Shown here: positions 16,087-24,111 of the stretch, piece after piece
Position numbering within the stretch: position 1 is the first letter of the stretch
Layout: each line of letters starts with the position of its first letter
NCBI RefSeq assembly: GCF_009856825.1
Contig: NZ_WVTD01000011.1
Span: 62,001-126,000, forward strand
Source of the DNA: Novosphingobium silvae
GTDB lineage: Bacteria; Pseudomonadota; Alphaproteobacteria; Sphingomonadales; Sphingomonadaceae
Reading direction: 5' to 3'
Length of the DNA: 64,000 nt
Notes under the pieces: model-generated
What the model was told of the DNA's origin: nothing
Database searches by the model: none
Seen by the model: only the letters and a program-made list of their open reading frames with translations
Translations under genes and position numbers: made by a program

Positions 16087-17142
16087 GTGGCCTTGTCGGA
16101 AGTGATCGTTGCCCCCGAGACGAGGGATCTTGAAAAACTGGCGCTTCGTCTAGCGTACTGGCTTTCGGGAAAAGTGCCCGGCGGCGGGCCAGTGGCCATC
16201 ACGAACCTCGCTTACCCTCGCGGTGCCGGGCAAAGCCACGAGACGATCCTGTTCGATGCCTCATGGATGGATGGCACGAAGACAGTCGAGCAAGGCTGCG
16301 TCGTGCGGATCAAGCCGCGGGCTTTCACCGTCTTTCCCGACGACCTGTTTGTCGAGCAGTACCGGGTGATGAAGCTCCTGGCCGAAGATGGCGCCGTGCG
16401 CGTCGCCCGTCCTCTCTGGTTCGAGAAGAATCCGGCGATTCTGGGCAATCCGTTCTTCGTCATGGAGAAGAAGCAGGGCCGCGTGCCCGTCTCCATCCCT
16501 CCTTACGCGCGCCAGGGATGGCTGCGCGAAGCGACGCCCGAGCAACGCCGCCGGCTCTGGCGGGGCGCGGTGGAGCAACTGGCGCTCATCCAGCATGTGC
16601 CGGTCGCCGCAGCCGACTTCCTCGAAGGGCCCGCGGGCGCCGAGCGCGGGCTGGCGCAGGAGTGGGACAAGTACGAGCGTTTCACCGCATGGCTGGAGGA
16701 GACGGCGCCGCAGCCGGTCCTGCGCGATGCCCTGGCGCGGCTCGCGGCGACCCGCCCTACGCAAGGTCCCGAAGGCCTTGTCTGGGGAGACGCGCGGATC
16801 GGCAACATGATGTTTGACGAGCACTTCGACGTGGTGGCCGTCATGGACTGGGAGCAGCCTTCACTGGGCGGGGCGCTTCATGACCTCGCCTGGTTCTGTA
16901 CGCTGGCCGAGACGATGCACGGAAGGAACTCAAGCCATGGAGCCCACCTGGAAGGCATGGGCACGCGCGAGGAAACGATAGCGCTGTGGGAGCAGGTCAG
17001 CGGGAAATCGGCGCAGGGGCTCGATTGGTACGAGGAGTTTACCCATTTCAAGATGACCTGCACGGGGGTTCGCCTCGGCCACCTGCGTGGTGCGCCGATA
17101 ATGGACGAGGGCATGATGCGCCAGCGCCTCAAAGTCGCCTGA
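16087..17142 (+). CDS. Phosphotransferase, APH family (ACAD10/11- and LvaA-like)
   Basis: A 351-residue kinase-like protein of the aminoglycoside phosphotransferase/choline kinase fold. The Brenner motif reads VWGDARIGNMMF and the metal-binding segment VAVMDWEQ. The N-terminus (RLAYWLSGKVPGGGPVAITNL) resembles the kinase part of eukaryotic ACAD10/11 and bacterial 4-hydroxyacyl-CoA kinases such as LvaA. Next to an acyl-CoA ligase and an SDR dehydrogenase, phosphorylation of a hydroxyacyl-CoA is more likely than drug resistance. The start is GTG at 16087 or TTG at 16093, the latter better spaced from GGGAG. The preceding 130 bases are noticeably AT-rich around 16010-16045. Confidence 0.82.
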   Translation: MALSEVIVAPETRDLEKLALRLAYWLSGKVPGGGPVAITNLAYPRGAGQSHETILFDASWMDGTKTVEQGCVVRIKPRAFTVFPDDLFVEQYRVMKLLAEDGAVRVARPLWFEKNPAILGNPFFVMEKKQGRVPVSIPPYARQGWLREATPEQRRRLWRGAVEQLALIQHVPVAAADFLEGPAGAERGLAQEWDKYERFTAWLEETAPQPVLRDALARLAATRPTQGPEGLVWGDARIGNMMFDEHFDVVAVMDWEQPSLGGALHDLAWFCTLAETMHGRNSSHGAHLEGMGTREETIALWEQVSGKSAQGLDWYEEFTHFKMTCTGVRLGHLRGAPIMDEGMMRQRLKVA

Positions 17143-17248
17143 GCGCCTCCAGTGGGAGGTGATAGTGGCAGAGGCATTCGGCCCCGGCATGCGGATGCTG
17201 CTGCCCCGGCTCCGGCCTTGTCTTTCGCCCACGGCCACCGCGATGGTC

Positions 17249-18043
17249 CTACCTCGGTGGCATCCGGATCGCGCCGTCAAGACGGATGCACTGACCGTTG
17301 AAGTAGGTGTTGCGTGCAAGCTCCATGACCAGAGAGCCGAACTCCTCCGGCTTGCCGAGGCGGCGGGGGAAGGGGACAGCCTTGCCAAGGCCTTCGAACA
17401 CCTCGGGCGCCTGCTCTTTCACGTGCAGCATCGGGGGCGTGGCGAAAGTACCGGGCATGATCGCGTTCACCCGAATGCCAAGGTCCATGAGGTCGCGCGC
17501 CATCGGCAGGACCATCGCGTTCACCGCACCCTTGCCGCCCGCGTAGGCGACTTGCCCGACCTGCCCGTCCTGTGCGGCGGCGGAGGAAGTTAGGATGATC
17601 GCGCCACGCTCACCGTCATCGTTGAGCGGGTCGGCATTCGCCATGCCCAGGGCTGCGATCGACGCGACCCGATAGGAGGCGGTGAAGATGCCCTCGGCCG
17701 ATCTGGCGATCTGTTCTGTCGCGGTGCGCTTGTAGGCGCCGGTCTTCTTGTCGAACGAGACGGTCTTGCCCCCGCCCGCAACGACGGCGCAGTGTACGAC
17801 GATGCGCTCCTGCCCATGTGCCTCCCGCGCTCTGGCGAAGCCTGCCTCGACGCTGTCCTCGTCCATGATGTTGACGTTGCAGAATACCCCGCCGATCTCC
17901 CGCGCGAAGGCTACGCCCGCTTCCTCGCTGATGTCGAAGACGGCCACTTTGACGCCGGCGTCGGCAAGGGCCTGCGCGCTGGCGCGGCCAAGACCGGAGG
18001 CGCCGCCGGTGACGACGGCCGCCAGGGTGTTGTCGATCTTCAT
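17249..18043 (-). CDS. SDR family dehydrogenase (HSD10/3-hydroxyacyl-CoA dehydrogenase-like)
   Basis: A 264-residue short-chain dehydrogenase/reductase. The NAD-binding glycine motif is VVTGGASGLGRA near the N-terminus, the catalytic Ser lies in ILTSSAAAQDGQVGQ and the Tyr/Lys pair in YAGGK. The overall sequence is closest in style to type II 3-hydroxyacyl-CoA dehydrogenases (HSD10 branch), which oxidise 2-methyl-3-hydroxyacyl-CoA, steroids or related alcohols. ATG at 18043 has GGGAGA upstream; the frame stays open to 18208 without a better start. It converges on the phosphotransferase gene and may belong to the same catabolic group. Confidence 0.88.
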   Translation of the reverse strand: MKIDNTLAAVVTGGASGLGRASAQALADAGVKVAVFDISEEAGVAFAREIGGVFCNVNIMDEDSVEAGFARAREAHGQERIVVHCAVVAGGGKTVSFDKKTGAYKRTATEQIARSAEGIFTASYRVASIAALGMANADPLNDDGERGAIILTSSAAAQDGQVGQVAYAGGKGAVNAMVLPMARDLMDLGIRVNAIMPGTFATPPMLHVKEQAPEVFEGLGKAVPFPRRLGKPEEFGSLVMELARNTYFNGQCIRLDGAIRMPPR

Positions 18044-18577
18044 TGGAACCTGTCTCCCTGCGCGTGTTCGAATCGCCCTGTTCGAAGCGCTAGCGCAGTC
18101 ACTGGAGCGATGTCGAAACCCGGACGCTGACGGGCCGCAGGTATCGCTCGGGCGAGCTTCCCGCCGCGTCCTCCGGATCGTCAGGGCTGCTCTGTCTTTA
18201 TGGCACATTTCATGAATTTAACTGTCAGGCAGGTCGCACCTGCATCATCGGAGGCGGGCGGAGCGCGGATCGTAATGCGCCCCGGCAAGTGCATGAAATG
18301 AAAGGCCTGATTTGCGAAAGGATCCAAAACGTCCCAACCGCGTCGCCCTTCGAATAGTTCTGACCGTCGGTGCTCTCCTGATAGCTGCCTACGCCTGGTA
18401 CCTGTTCCGCATCTACGCGGGCATAGAGGTTCCCACGACCGGGTTCAGGAACAACTAGTCAGAAGGGGAACGCGATGCCGCCTTCCGGTTCGCAGGAGGG
18501 CAAGAGGTAAGGGAAGTCGTTGTCGGCGACTTAGGGACAAGTCCATTCGCTACCGGGCCCTAGCGCGAGGCTCCAGA
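18044..18577. other. Intergenic stretch with one small ORF
   Basis: Between the SDR and acyltransferase genes. The only element I can support is the small membrane-protein ORF at 18312-18458. The part next to 18044 must hold the SDR promoter. I find no clear terminator or repeat. Confidence 0.5.
18312..18458 (+). CDS. Small single-span membrane protein (48 aa)
   Basis: TTG start at 18312 with AAAGG seven bases upstream. The product has a basic N-terminus (RKDPKRPNRVALR), one hydrophobic segment (about residues 14-34: IVLTVGALLIAAYAWYLF) and a short polar tail ending GFRNN. The pattern of positive charges followed by a single helix predicts an inner-membrane protein with the N-terminus inside. 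No family recognised. It could be a chance ORF, but composition and start context favour a real gene. Confidence 0.5.
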   Translation: MRKDPKRPNRVALRIVLTVGALLIAAYAWYLFRIYAGIEVPTTGFRNN

Positions 18578-19633
18578 TTGCAGACGCGGTATCTCACCAA
18601 CATCCAGCAGCTGCGAGGCATCTCGGCCTTCGTGGTCCTGCTCGCCCACGTTCTCCAGAGTGCGCAGAAGCGCGTGTTCGGCGATGACAGCTTCCTGATC
18701 GACGGAGGCGTCGGGGTCGACATCTTCTTCGTCATATCGGGGTTCATCATGGTCGGCGTCACGCACGATGCATTCGGCGCGCCGGGTTCCAGTCGCAGCT
18801 TCATGATCCGGCGCATGGCCCGCATTGTGCCGATCTACTGGCTCTACACGGCAGTCCTGATCGCCCTGCTCATCGCGGCCGGCAAACCGCCTGCGGCGAT
18901 GGAGATCGTCACATCTTTCCTTTTCATCCCGCTGGACGACGGCACCGGAAGGTTTCGGCCGATCCTGGGGCAGGGCTGGACGCTCGAACTGGAGATGATG
19001 TTCTACGTGATCTTTGCGGCGTGTCTGGCATTCCGCCGCAGCACCGGCATGGCTCTTCTGTGCGCAGCGCTCGTGGCACTTCCGATCGCAGGCATGTTCA
19101 TCCACTCCGGTCCGTTCCACTTCTGGACGAGCGCGATCTTGCTTGAATTTCTGATAGGGGTGCTGATCGGGCTTGCTTACCGCAGCCGCAAGCCGACGGA
19201 TTTCCCCGGCCACATACCGCTCATTCTCGGGATAATCGCCATTTGGCTGGTTGCCGTTCGGGTGCTTGGCCCGGGGAATATCTACGACTGGCGCTTCGGA
19301 TCCTGGGCAGCGGCAGGCGCCGTGGTCGCCATCGCGGTATTCGCAAGGCAGACGGAGAACAGGAAAGGGGTGCTGTCCTGGCTAGGCGACATTTCCTACA
19401 GCCTGTACCTTGTCCACATCCTCGTGCTGCTGGTGGTCGCCAAGGTTTCGGACGAGATGTTCGGCGAACGCATCACGCCGGGCTTGGGCGTGGCATACGT
19501 CGCCGTGACGATCGCGGGCTCGCTCCTCGCCGCCGCGATCTCCTATCGCTGGATCGAGCGCCCGATGGAGCGTTTCGTAAGAGGGCTGTTCGAGAAGTCA
19601 CCGTCGAGGCCGTCCGGTTCGGTAGGCGCCTGA
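18578..19633 (+). CDS. Acyltransferase family 3 membrane protein (OafA/YrhL-like)
   Basis: A 351-residue integral membrane protein with about ten hydrophobic helices. The N-terminal motif LRGISAFVVLLAH contains the conserved Arg and the catalytic His, followed by GVGVDIFFVISGFIM and RRMARIVPIYWLY, all typical of acyltransferase family 3. Such enzymes O-acetylate or succinylate lipopolysaccharide, exopolysaccharide, peptidoglycan or secondary metabolites at the inner membrane. Start TTG at 18578 follows GCGAGG. No polysaccharide genes are adjacent, so the acceptor is unknown. Confidence 0.9.
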   Translation: MQTRYLTNIQQLRGISAFVVLLAHVLQSAQKRVFGDDSFLIDGGVGVDIFFVISGFIMVGVTHDAFGAPGSSRSFMIRRMARIVPIYWLYTAVLIALLIAAGKPPAAMEIVTSFLFIPLDDGTGRFRPILGQGWTLELEMMFYVIFAACLAFRRSTGMALLCAALVALPIAGMFIHSGPFHFWTSAILLEFLIGVLIGLAYRSRKPTDFPGHIPLILGIIAIWLVAVRVLGPGNIYDWRFGSWAAAGAVVAIAVFARQTENRKGVLSWLGDISYSLYLVHILVLLVVAKVSDEMFGERITPGLGVAYVAVTIAGSLLAAAISYRWIERPMERFVRGLFEKSPSRPSGSVGA

Positions 19634-19717
19634 GCGGCCTCGACCCGAAGGAAGCGCAAAGCGGCGAAAAGGATGGCGTGGTCACTGAACGCCGTCGCAC
19701 GAAGATAGCTCAATGCT

Positions 19718-19792
19718 TGGCTGGGGCGGCAGGATTCGAACCTGCGAATGCCGGTACCAAAAACCGGTGCCTTACCACTTGGCGACGCCCCA
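19718..19792 (-). tRNA. tRNA-Gln (anticodon TTG)
   Basis: The minus strand gives a full cloverleaf: acceptor TGGGGCG pairing near the 3' end, anticodon loop TTTTGGT with anticodon TTG, T-arm GGTTCGAATCC and an encoded CCA at 19720-19718. The 72-nt body is 19721-19792. It lies between the acyltransferase and the GST gene. Confidence 0.97.
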
Positions 19793-19892
19793 GCAGATCG
19801 GTTTCAAGCGCGAAAGGCCGATCGGAGAGGCGCCGCTTAGCGGCTTATGGGCATGCTGAAAAGGCCCTTTAAGGCGAGTTATCCCAGGGAAG

Positions 19893-20747
19893 TCATCCCC
19901 GGGCGCCGAGGACCGCGTCGATGTCGGCCGCGCTGTGGCGTTCGGCGATGAAGCCTTCGCCCTTGCGGTTGACGACCGAGCCGCGCTTCACCGGCTCGCG
20001 TGCGCCGATCAGGTCCACCCAGCGGCGAAGGTTGGCGTATTCGTCCATGCCGAGGAAAGTCGCCGCATCTCCATAGGCTTCGCCCAGTGCCAGACGGGAG
20101 AGCCAGGACCAGGCGGCTATGTCGGCGATAGTGTAGTCCTCGCCGGCAAGATACGTCGTTTCGCCAAGGCGGCGGTCGGCCACGTCGATGATGCGCTTGG
20201 CCTCCATCGCATAGCGGTTGATCGGGTATTCGTACTTCTCGGGAGCGTAGGCGTAGAAATGGCCGAAACCGCCGCCCAGCATCGGGGCGGTCGACATCTG
20301 CCACATCAGCCACGAAAGGGTCTCCGCGCGGGCAGGTCCTTGCTGCGGCAGGAGCATGCCGAACTTCTCCGCAAGGTAGACCAGGATCGCGCCCGATTCG
20401 AACACGCGCACGGGCTGCGGGCCGGAGCAGTCGAGAAGGGCGGGGATCTTGGAGTTGGGGTTGATGCCCACGAACCCGGAGGAGAACTGGTCTCCTTCGC
20501 CGATGTTGATGATCCAGGCGTCGTACTCGGCCCCGGCGTGCCCGGCCGCGAGCAGTTCCTCGAGCATGATGGTGACCTTCTGCCCGTTCGGGGTGCCGAG
20601 CGAGTGAAGTTGCATCGGGTGCTTCCCGCGCGGAAGTTCCTTTTCGTGCGTGGCGCCGGAGATCGGGCGGTTGATGTTGGCGAACTCGCCGCCGTTGGCC
20701 TTGTCCCAGGTCCAGACCTTGGGCGGGGTGTAAACGGGATCGGCCAT
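19893..20747 (-). CDS. yghU: YghU-like glutathione S-transferase family disulfide reductase
   Basis: A 284-residue protein of the Nu-class GST group (E. coli YghU is 288 residues), which binds two glutathiones and reduces disulfides or organic hydroperoxides. The long N-terminal extension (YTPPKVWTWDKANGG, then FANINRPISGATHEKELPRG) is typical of this class. The thioredoxin-like domain has LHSLGTPNGQKVTIMLEE and NPNSKIPAL, followed by the helical domain with DYTIADIAAWSW. ATG at 20747 has CAAGGAG just upstream. It follows ilvE on the same strand after about 200 bases. Confidence 0.9.
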   Translation of the reverse strand: MADPVYTPPKVWTWDKANGGEFANINRPISGATHEKELPRGKHPMQLHSLGTPNGQKVTIMLEELLAAGHAGAEYDAWIINIGEGDQFSSGFVGINPNSKIPALLDCSGPQPVRVFESGAILVYLAEKFGMLLPQQGPARAETLSWLMWQMSTAPMLGGGFGHFYAYAPEKYEYPINRYAMEAKRIIDVADRRLGETTYLAGEDYTIADIAAWSWLSRLALGEAYGDAATFLGMDEYANLRRWVDLIGAREPVKRGSVVNRKGEGFIAERHSAADIDAVLGARG

Positions 20748-20954
20748 CGTGGGTGCTCCTTGAAAGAGGGATTGCCGCCCACAGGTAAGTTCGCCCTACG
20801 GCCGGGACAAGGCAGCACGCGCCGGTTCGATGCCGGTGCCGGGAACCGCCGGTGCACGAGGGCAAGCGCATCCACCGGCGCTGCTACGCCGTCGACGCAG
20901 GGTAACCCATCAACAGCAAGCGTCCCGGGCGTGCCGGGGCGAGCCGGCGCTTCC

Positions 20955-22055
20955 TCAGCCGATCTTGCGGATCCAGCCGTGGCTGTCAGGCGCTTCGCCG
21001 CGTTGGATGGCGACGAGGCGGCTCTTGAGCTTGCCGGTGAGCTGGCCGGGACCGCCGGTCCCGATGGTGAACTCGCCATCGCGGCCCGCCACCCGTCCGA
21101 CCGGCGTCACGACTGCGGCGGTCCCGCAGGCGAAAGTCTCCACCAGCTTGCCCGAGGCCGCGTCCTCGCGCCACTGGTCGAGGCTGTAGCGCCCTTCCTC
21201 GACGTTCAGCCCTTCTTCGCGGGCGAGCGCCAGCAGGCTGTCGCGGGTGATGCCGGGCAGGATGGTTCCTGTCAGCGCGGGGGTCAGCAGGGTGCCGTCC
21301 TCGAACACGAAGTAGAGGTTCATGCCGCCCAGCTCCTCGATCCACTTATGCTCGGCAGCATCCAGGAAGACGACCTGATCGTGGCCGCGGGCGATCGCCT
21401 CGGCCTGGGGCACGAGGCTGGCGGCGTAGTTTCCACCGCACTTGGCCGCGCCGGTACCGCCTGGCGCGGCACGGGTATAGTCGCTTACCCAGATGGAGAC
21501 CGCAGGCGCGCCCGACTTGAAGTAGTTGCCGGCAGGCGAGGCGATGACGATGAACTTGTACTGCTTGGCCGGCCGCACGCCCAGGAACGCCTCGGTGGCG
21601 ATCATGAAGGGGCGCAGGTACAGCGAACTGCCTTCGCCTTCGGGGATCCAGTCCCGATCGAGAGCGACCAGCCGCTCGATAGCTTCGACGAAGAGAGCTT
21701 CGGGAAGCTCGGGCATCGCAAGGCGCTGGGCGGAGAGGTTGAAGCGCGCGGCGTTCGCCTCGGGACGGAACAGCGCGATCGCCCCGTCGGCCTGCTTGTA
21801 GGCCTTGAGCCCTTCGAAGATCTCCTGCGCATAGTGGAGTACCGATGCAGCCGGATCCAGTGCGATGGGCTGGCGCGGGCCGATCACCGCATCGTGCCAG
21901 CCCCTGCCTTCCGTCCACTCGATCGTGACCATGTGATCGGTGAAATTGGTGCCGAAGCCAGGGTTCGCAAGCACATCGCTGCGGGTCTGCGCACTGGTCG
22001 GGGCAGGGTGGGCGCTGGTGGTGAAAGTCAGGCCGGCATCGGCGATGGTCGCCAT
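20955..22055 (-). CDS. ilvE: Branched-chain-amino-acid aminotransferase
   Basis: A 366-residue fold-type IV PLP enzyme that carries out the last step of Leu, Ile and Val synthesis. The PLP lysine is Lys205 in GAAKCGGNYAASL, and the motifs SSLYLRPFMIA and GTAAVVTPVGR fit the larger (class II, eukaryote-like) BCAT group rather than the ~310-residue E. coli IlvE. It is preceded on the same strand by a leader with a mini-ORF and a strong hairpin (22181-22322), so expression may be controlled by attenuation or translation. Confidence 0.95.
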   Translation of the reverse strand: MATIADAGLTFTTSAHPAPTSAQTRSDVLANPGFGTNFTDHMVTIEWTEGRGWHDAVIGPRQPIALDPAASVLHYAQEIFEGLKAYKQADGAIALFRPEANAARFNLSAQRLAMPELPEALFVEAIERLVALDRDWIPEGEGSSLYLRPFMIATEAFLGVRPAKQYKFIVIASPAGNYFKSGAPAVSIWVSDYTRAAPGGTGAAKCGGNYAASLVPQAEAIARGHDQVVFLDAAEHKWIEELGGMNLYFVFEDGTLLTPALTGTILPGITRDSLLALAREEGLNVEEGRYSLDQWREDAASGKLVETFACGTAAVVTPVGRVAGRDGEFTIGTGGPGQLTGKLKSRLVAIQRGEAPDSHGWIRKIG

Positions 22056-22180
22056 CGAACGTATTCCTCTGTCTGCAACAGGATTGCGCCGTTGAACGAA
22101 AATTTCGCAAGGCGCAACCCAAAAGCAATTATGCTTCTCGCGCTTCTTCTCTTAGCATGCCAGCTAGGCGCCGCAAATGA

Positions 22181-22214
22181 GAAGGGCCGCACCGGCATTC
22201 CGGTACGGCCCTTC
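22181..22214 (-). terminator. Terminator-like hairpin in the ilvE leader
   Basis: A 15-bp stem (22181-22195 with 22200-22214) closes a 4-nt loop. One position forms a G-U pair only in minus-strand RNA and would be a C-A mismatch in plus-strand RNA, so the element belongs to the minus strand. The bases following on that strand are TCATTTG, a weak U-tract. Confidence 0.65.
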
Positions 22215-22265
22215 GCATGGTCAGCGGCCGGGAAGTGCCGCCAGCGAAGCCTTTATCGCGTGAAA

Positions 22266-22322
22266 TCAGCGATAATGCCTCGCGACGGAAATTGCCGACC
22301 TCTCTGCTGAACCATGAGACAT
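22266..22322 (-). CDS. Leader mini-ORF with near-complete anti-16S Shine-Dalgarno (18 aa)
   Basis: ATG at 22322 opens an 18-codon frame reading MSHGSAERSAISVARHYR. Seven bases before it ends GGAGG within AAAGGAGGTGATCC (22324-22337), complementary to 14 bases at the 3' end of 16S rRNA; few genes carry more than 6-8. The peptide has no signal sequence, no hydrophobic helix and no run of branched-chain codons. It precedes the hairpin at 22181-22214 and ilvE. It may be a regulatory leader peptide or a small protein; function unknown. Confidence 0.5.
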   Translation of the reverse strand: MSHGSAERSAISVARHYR

Positions 22323-22616
22323 CGGATCACCTCCTTTCGCGCTGTTGAGCCAAGGTTCGCCGCCGTGAAGCGGCATGGACTTCAGTAACTCCCGGGCGCG
22401 TTTCCCGGGTCCCGTCGTCCTGTTGAAAATGTGGCTCATCGTGCATCGCACAACAAGTCTTGCAATCATTTTTTTTGGCGTCATGATCTGCGCTTCCGCC
22501 CGGATTTCCGCTGCTTTACAGTGGCTTTGCACGCAAAAAGCGTGACCTGCTCGGGCCGGTTTTCCACAGTCTGGAACGCTTATCCAGGAAGCCGTGCCCG
22601 GCCGCATGGAAAGGCG

Positions 22617-23189
22617 TTAGCGGCAGTCCTCGACCACGCGGGTCACCTCGGTCCAGCTCGGCACGTACAGCGTCTGCTCGCCGCTGACGGCGATCACGAA
22701 GCGGCCCTTGCTGAAGGCCATGGCATCGAGAAGAGGGTCCCGCGCGGGAAGAGCGGCGGCCAGCCCGTTTGCGGCCACTGTCGTGGCGAGGGTTCGGCTC
22801 GCGTTGGAAGTGATGACGCCCATCGACGCTGGGGCTGCGCGTGCCATGGTGGCGGCGCGCGTGAGCGTCACCGTTCGCGACTGGAGGTTGCAGGAAAGGC
22901 TGAACACGCCTCCGAAGCTGGCGGTCGATCCGGCGGAATTGGCGGCGTAGCTCCAGTCGCCCGGCGTCAGCGGGGCATCGCGCCAGTCACCCGCCTGGGG
23001 CGGAGGGGGAGCGGGGCGGACCGGCGCGCTGGGCCCTGCCGCCTGTGCGGGCGCCGGCGTCGCGGGCGGGGGCGGCACGCAGGCGGCGACGCCTATCGCG
23101 GCAAGCGCCGCGAACAGCGAGGTGGTGACGACAGCCCTGTCTTTCGGGAAGCGGGAAGCGGTAGCGCGCCTGCGCGAATTTGCCTTCAT
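22617..23189 (-). CDS. Putative lipoprotein, proline-rich N-terminus, unknown function
   Basis: A 190-residue protein with an N-terminal signal ending in a lipobox (LFAALAAIGVAAC), so it is probably a lipid-anchored periplasmic or outer-membrane protein. After the Cys comes a Pro/Ala-rich linker and a small domain with GDWRDAPLTPGDWSYAA and FSLSCNLQSRTVTLTRAA. ATG at 23189 is used because it places the signal peptide at the start; the frame is open far upstream across the divergent tlyA gene, which is a shadow. Divergent from tlyA, 49 bases between starts. No family recognised. Confidence 0.7.
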   Translation of the reverse strand: MKANSRRRATASRFPKDRAVVTTSLFAALAAIGVAACVPPPPATPAPAQAAGPSAPVRPAPPPPQAGDWRDAPLTPGDWSYAANSAGSTASFGGVFSLSCNLQSRTVTLTRAATMARAAPASMGVITSNASRTLATTVAANGLAAALPARDPLLDAMAFSKGRFVIAVSGEQTLYVPSWTEVTRVVEDCR

Positions 23190-23238
23190 CCTTCTGGTAT
23201 GGAATGACGCGCGGCCCTTCTCAAGTGTACACTGGTGC

Positions 23239-24021
23239 ATGACCGACCCATCGAAGCCCCGTTCCGTCGAAAAGTCGAAGCTCGCCGCCAAGGCGCGAGT
23301 GGACCAGCTGCTGGTCGATCGCGGCCTTGCCGAAAGCCGAACGCGCGCGCAGGCGCTGGTCCTTGCCGGTCTCGTCTTCTCGGGCGAGGGCAAGATCTCC
23401 AAGCCCGGGCAGAGCCTCAGGGACGATGCACCGCTCGAAGTGCGGGGTCGTGACCATCCCTGGGTATCGCGCGGCGGGATCAAGCTTGCCCATGCGATAG
23501 AGCACTTCGGGTTGGATCCGGCAGGCGCAGTGGCGATGGACATCGGCAGTTCCACGGGGGGCTTCACCGATGTTCTTCTCAGCCACGGCGCGGCGCGGGT
23601 CTTTGCGGTCGATTCGGGCACCAATCAGCTGGCGTGGAAGCTGCGCAGCGATCCGCGCGTCACCGTGCTGGAGCAGACCAGCGCGCGGATACTCACGCCT
23701 GCCGAGATAGATGCGCCGTGCGACTGGGTGGTGTGCGACGCCAGCTTCATCGGTCTTGCCAAGGTGCTGGAAGTGCCGCTGCGCCTGGCGTCACCGCGGT
23801 GCCAGCTTGTCGCCCTTATCAAGCCGCAGTTCGAGGTGGGGCGGACCGAAGTGGGCAAGGGCGGCGTCGTGCGCGACCCGGTGCTTCACGAGCGGGTGTG
23901 CAACGAAGTGCGCGAATGGCTGGAACAGGGCGGCTGGACGATCCAGGGCATCGTCGAGAGCCCGATCAAGGGTCCGGAAGGAAACGTGGAGTTTCTCGTT
24001 TCGGCACAACGCGCAGAGTAG
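23239..24021 (+). CDS. tlyA: TlyA family rRNA methyltransferase / S4-domain protein
   Basis: A 260-residue protein with an N-terminal S4 RNA-binding domain (about residues 18-75: RVDQLLVDRGLAESRTRAQALVLAGLV) and a C-terminal FtsJ-like SAM methyltransferase (MDIGSSTGGFTDVLLSHGA, then IKPQFEVG). Family members 2'-O-methylate cytidines in 23S, and in some species 16S, rRNA and were first named hemolysins. ATG at 23239 was chosen; the frame is open from 23122 but that part overlaps the divergent lipoprotein start. First gene of a same-direction series running to 27944. Confidence 0.9.
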   Translation: MTDPSKPRSVEKSKLAAKARVDQLLVDRGLAESRTRAQALVLAGLVFSGEGKISKPGQSLRDDAPLEVRGRDHPWVSRGGIKLAHAIEHFGLDPAGAVAMDIGSSTGGFTDVLLSHGAARVFAVDSGTNQLAWKLRSDPRVTVLEQTSARILTPAEIDAPCDWVVCDASFIGLAKVLEVPLRLASPRCQLVALIKPQFEVGRTEVGKGGVVRDPVLHERVCNEVREWLEQGGWTIQGIVESPIKGPEGNVEFLVSAQRAE

Positions 24022-24111
24022 TCGCGTGGCAAAGATTGCGCACAGGCCAAGCCCGCTCCACAACCCGCGCAGAACTGCTGGCCACCTGCTGATTCGGAGA
24101 ATGTCGCGCCC

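Larger units (their letters stand above)
22056..22616 (-). promoter_or_regulatory. ilvE upstream region: structured leader
   Basis: Reading towards ilvE on the minus strand, this 560-base stretch holds a CCCGGG-N7-CCCGGG hairpin (22391-22409), a GCCGC/GCGGC hairpin (22359-22374), a very strong Shine-Dalgarno, an 18-codon ORF (22266-22322) and a long terminator-like hairpin (22181-22214). About 125 bases then separate the hairpin from the ilvE start. The order leader ORF, terminator, biosynthetic gene looks like an attenuator, but the peptide is not rich in Leu, Ile or Val. A separate small transcript is the alternative. Confidence 0.5.

Noticed and set aside
16087..17142. Phosphotransferase as an antibiotic-resistance gene
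   Set aside because: The N-terminus and neighbours fit the ACAD10/11-LvaA branch better than aminoglycoside phosphotransferases.
19935..22310. 791-residue open frame on the plus strand across yghU and ilvE
   Set aside because: Composition is random-like (Arg/Gly/Ala/His runs) and both minus-strand genes have full family motifs.
22324..22337. Plus-strand sequence identical to the 3' end of 16S rRNA
   Set aside because: The bases before it are not 16S-like, so it is not an rRNA remnant; it is read instead as a Shine-Dalgarno on the minus strand.
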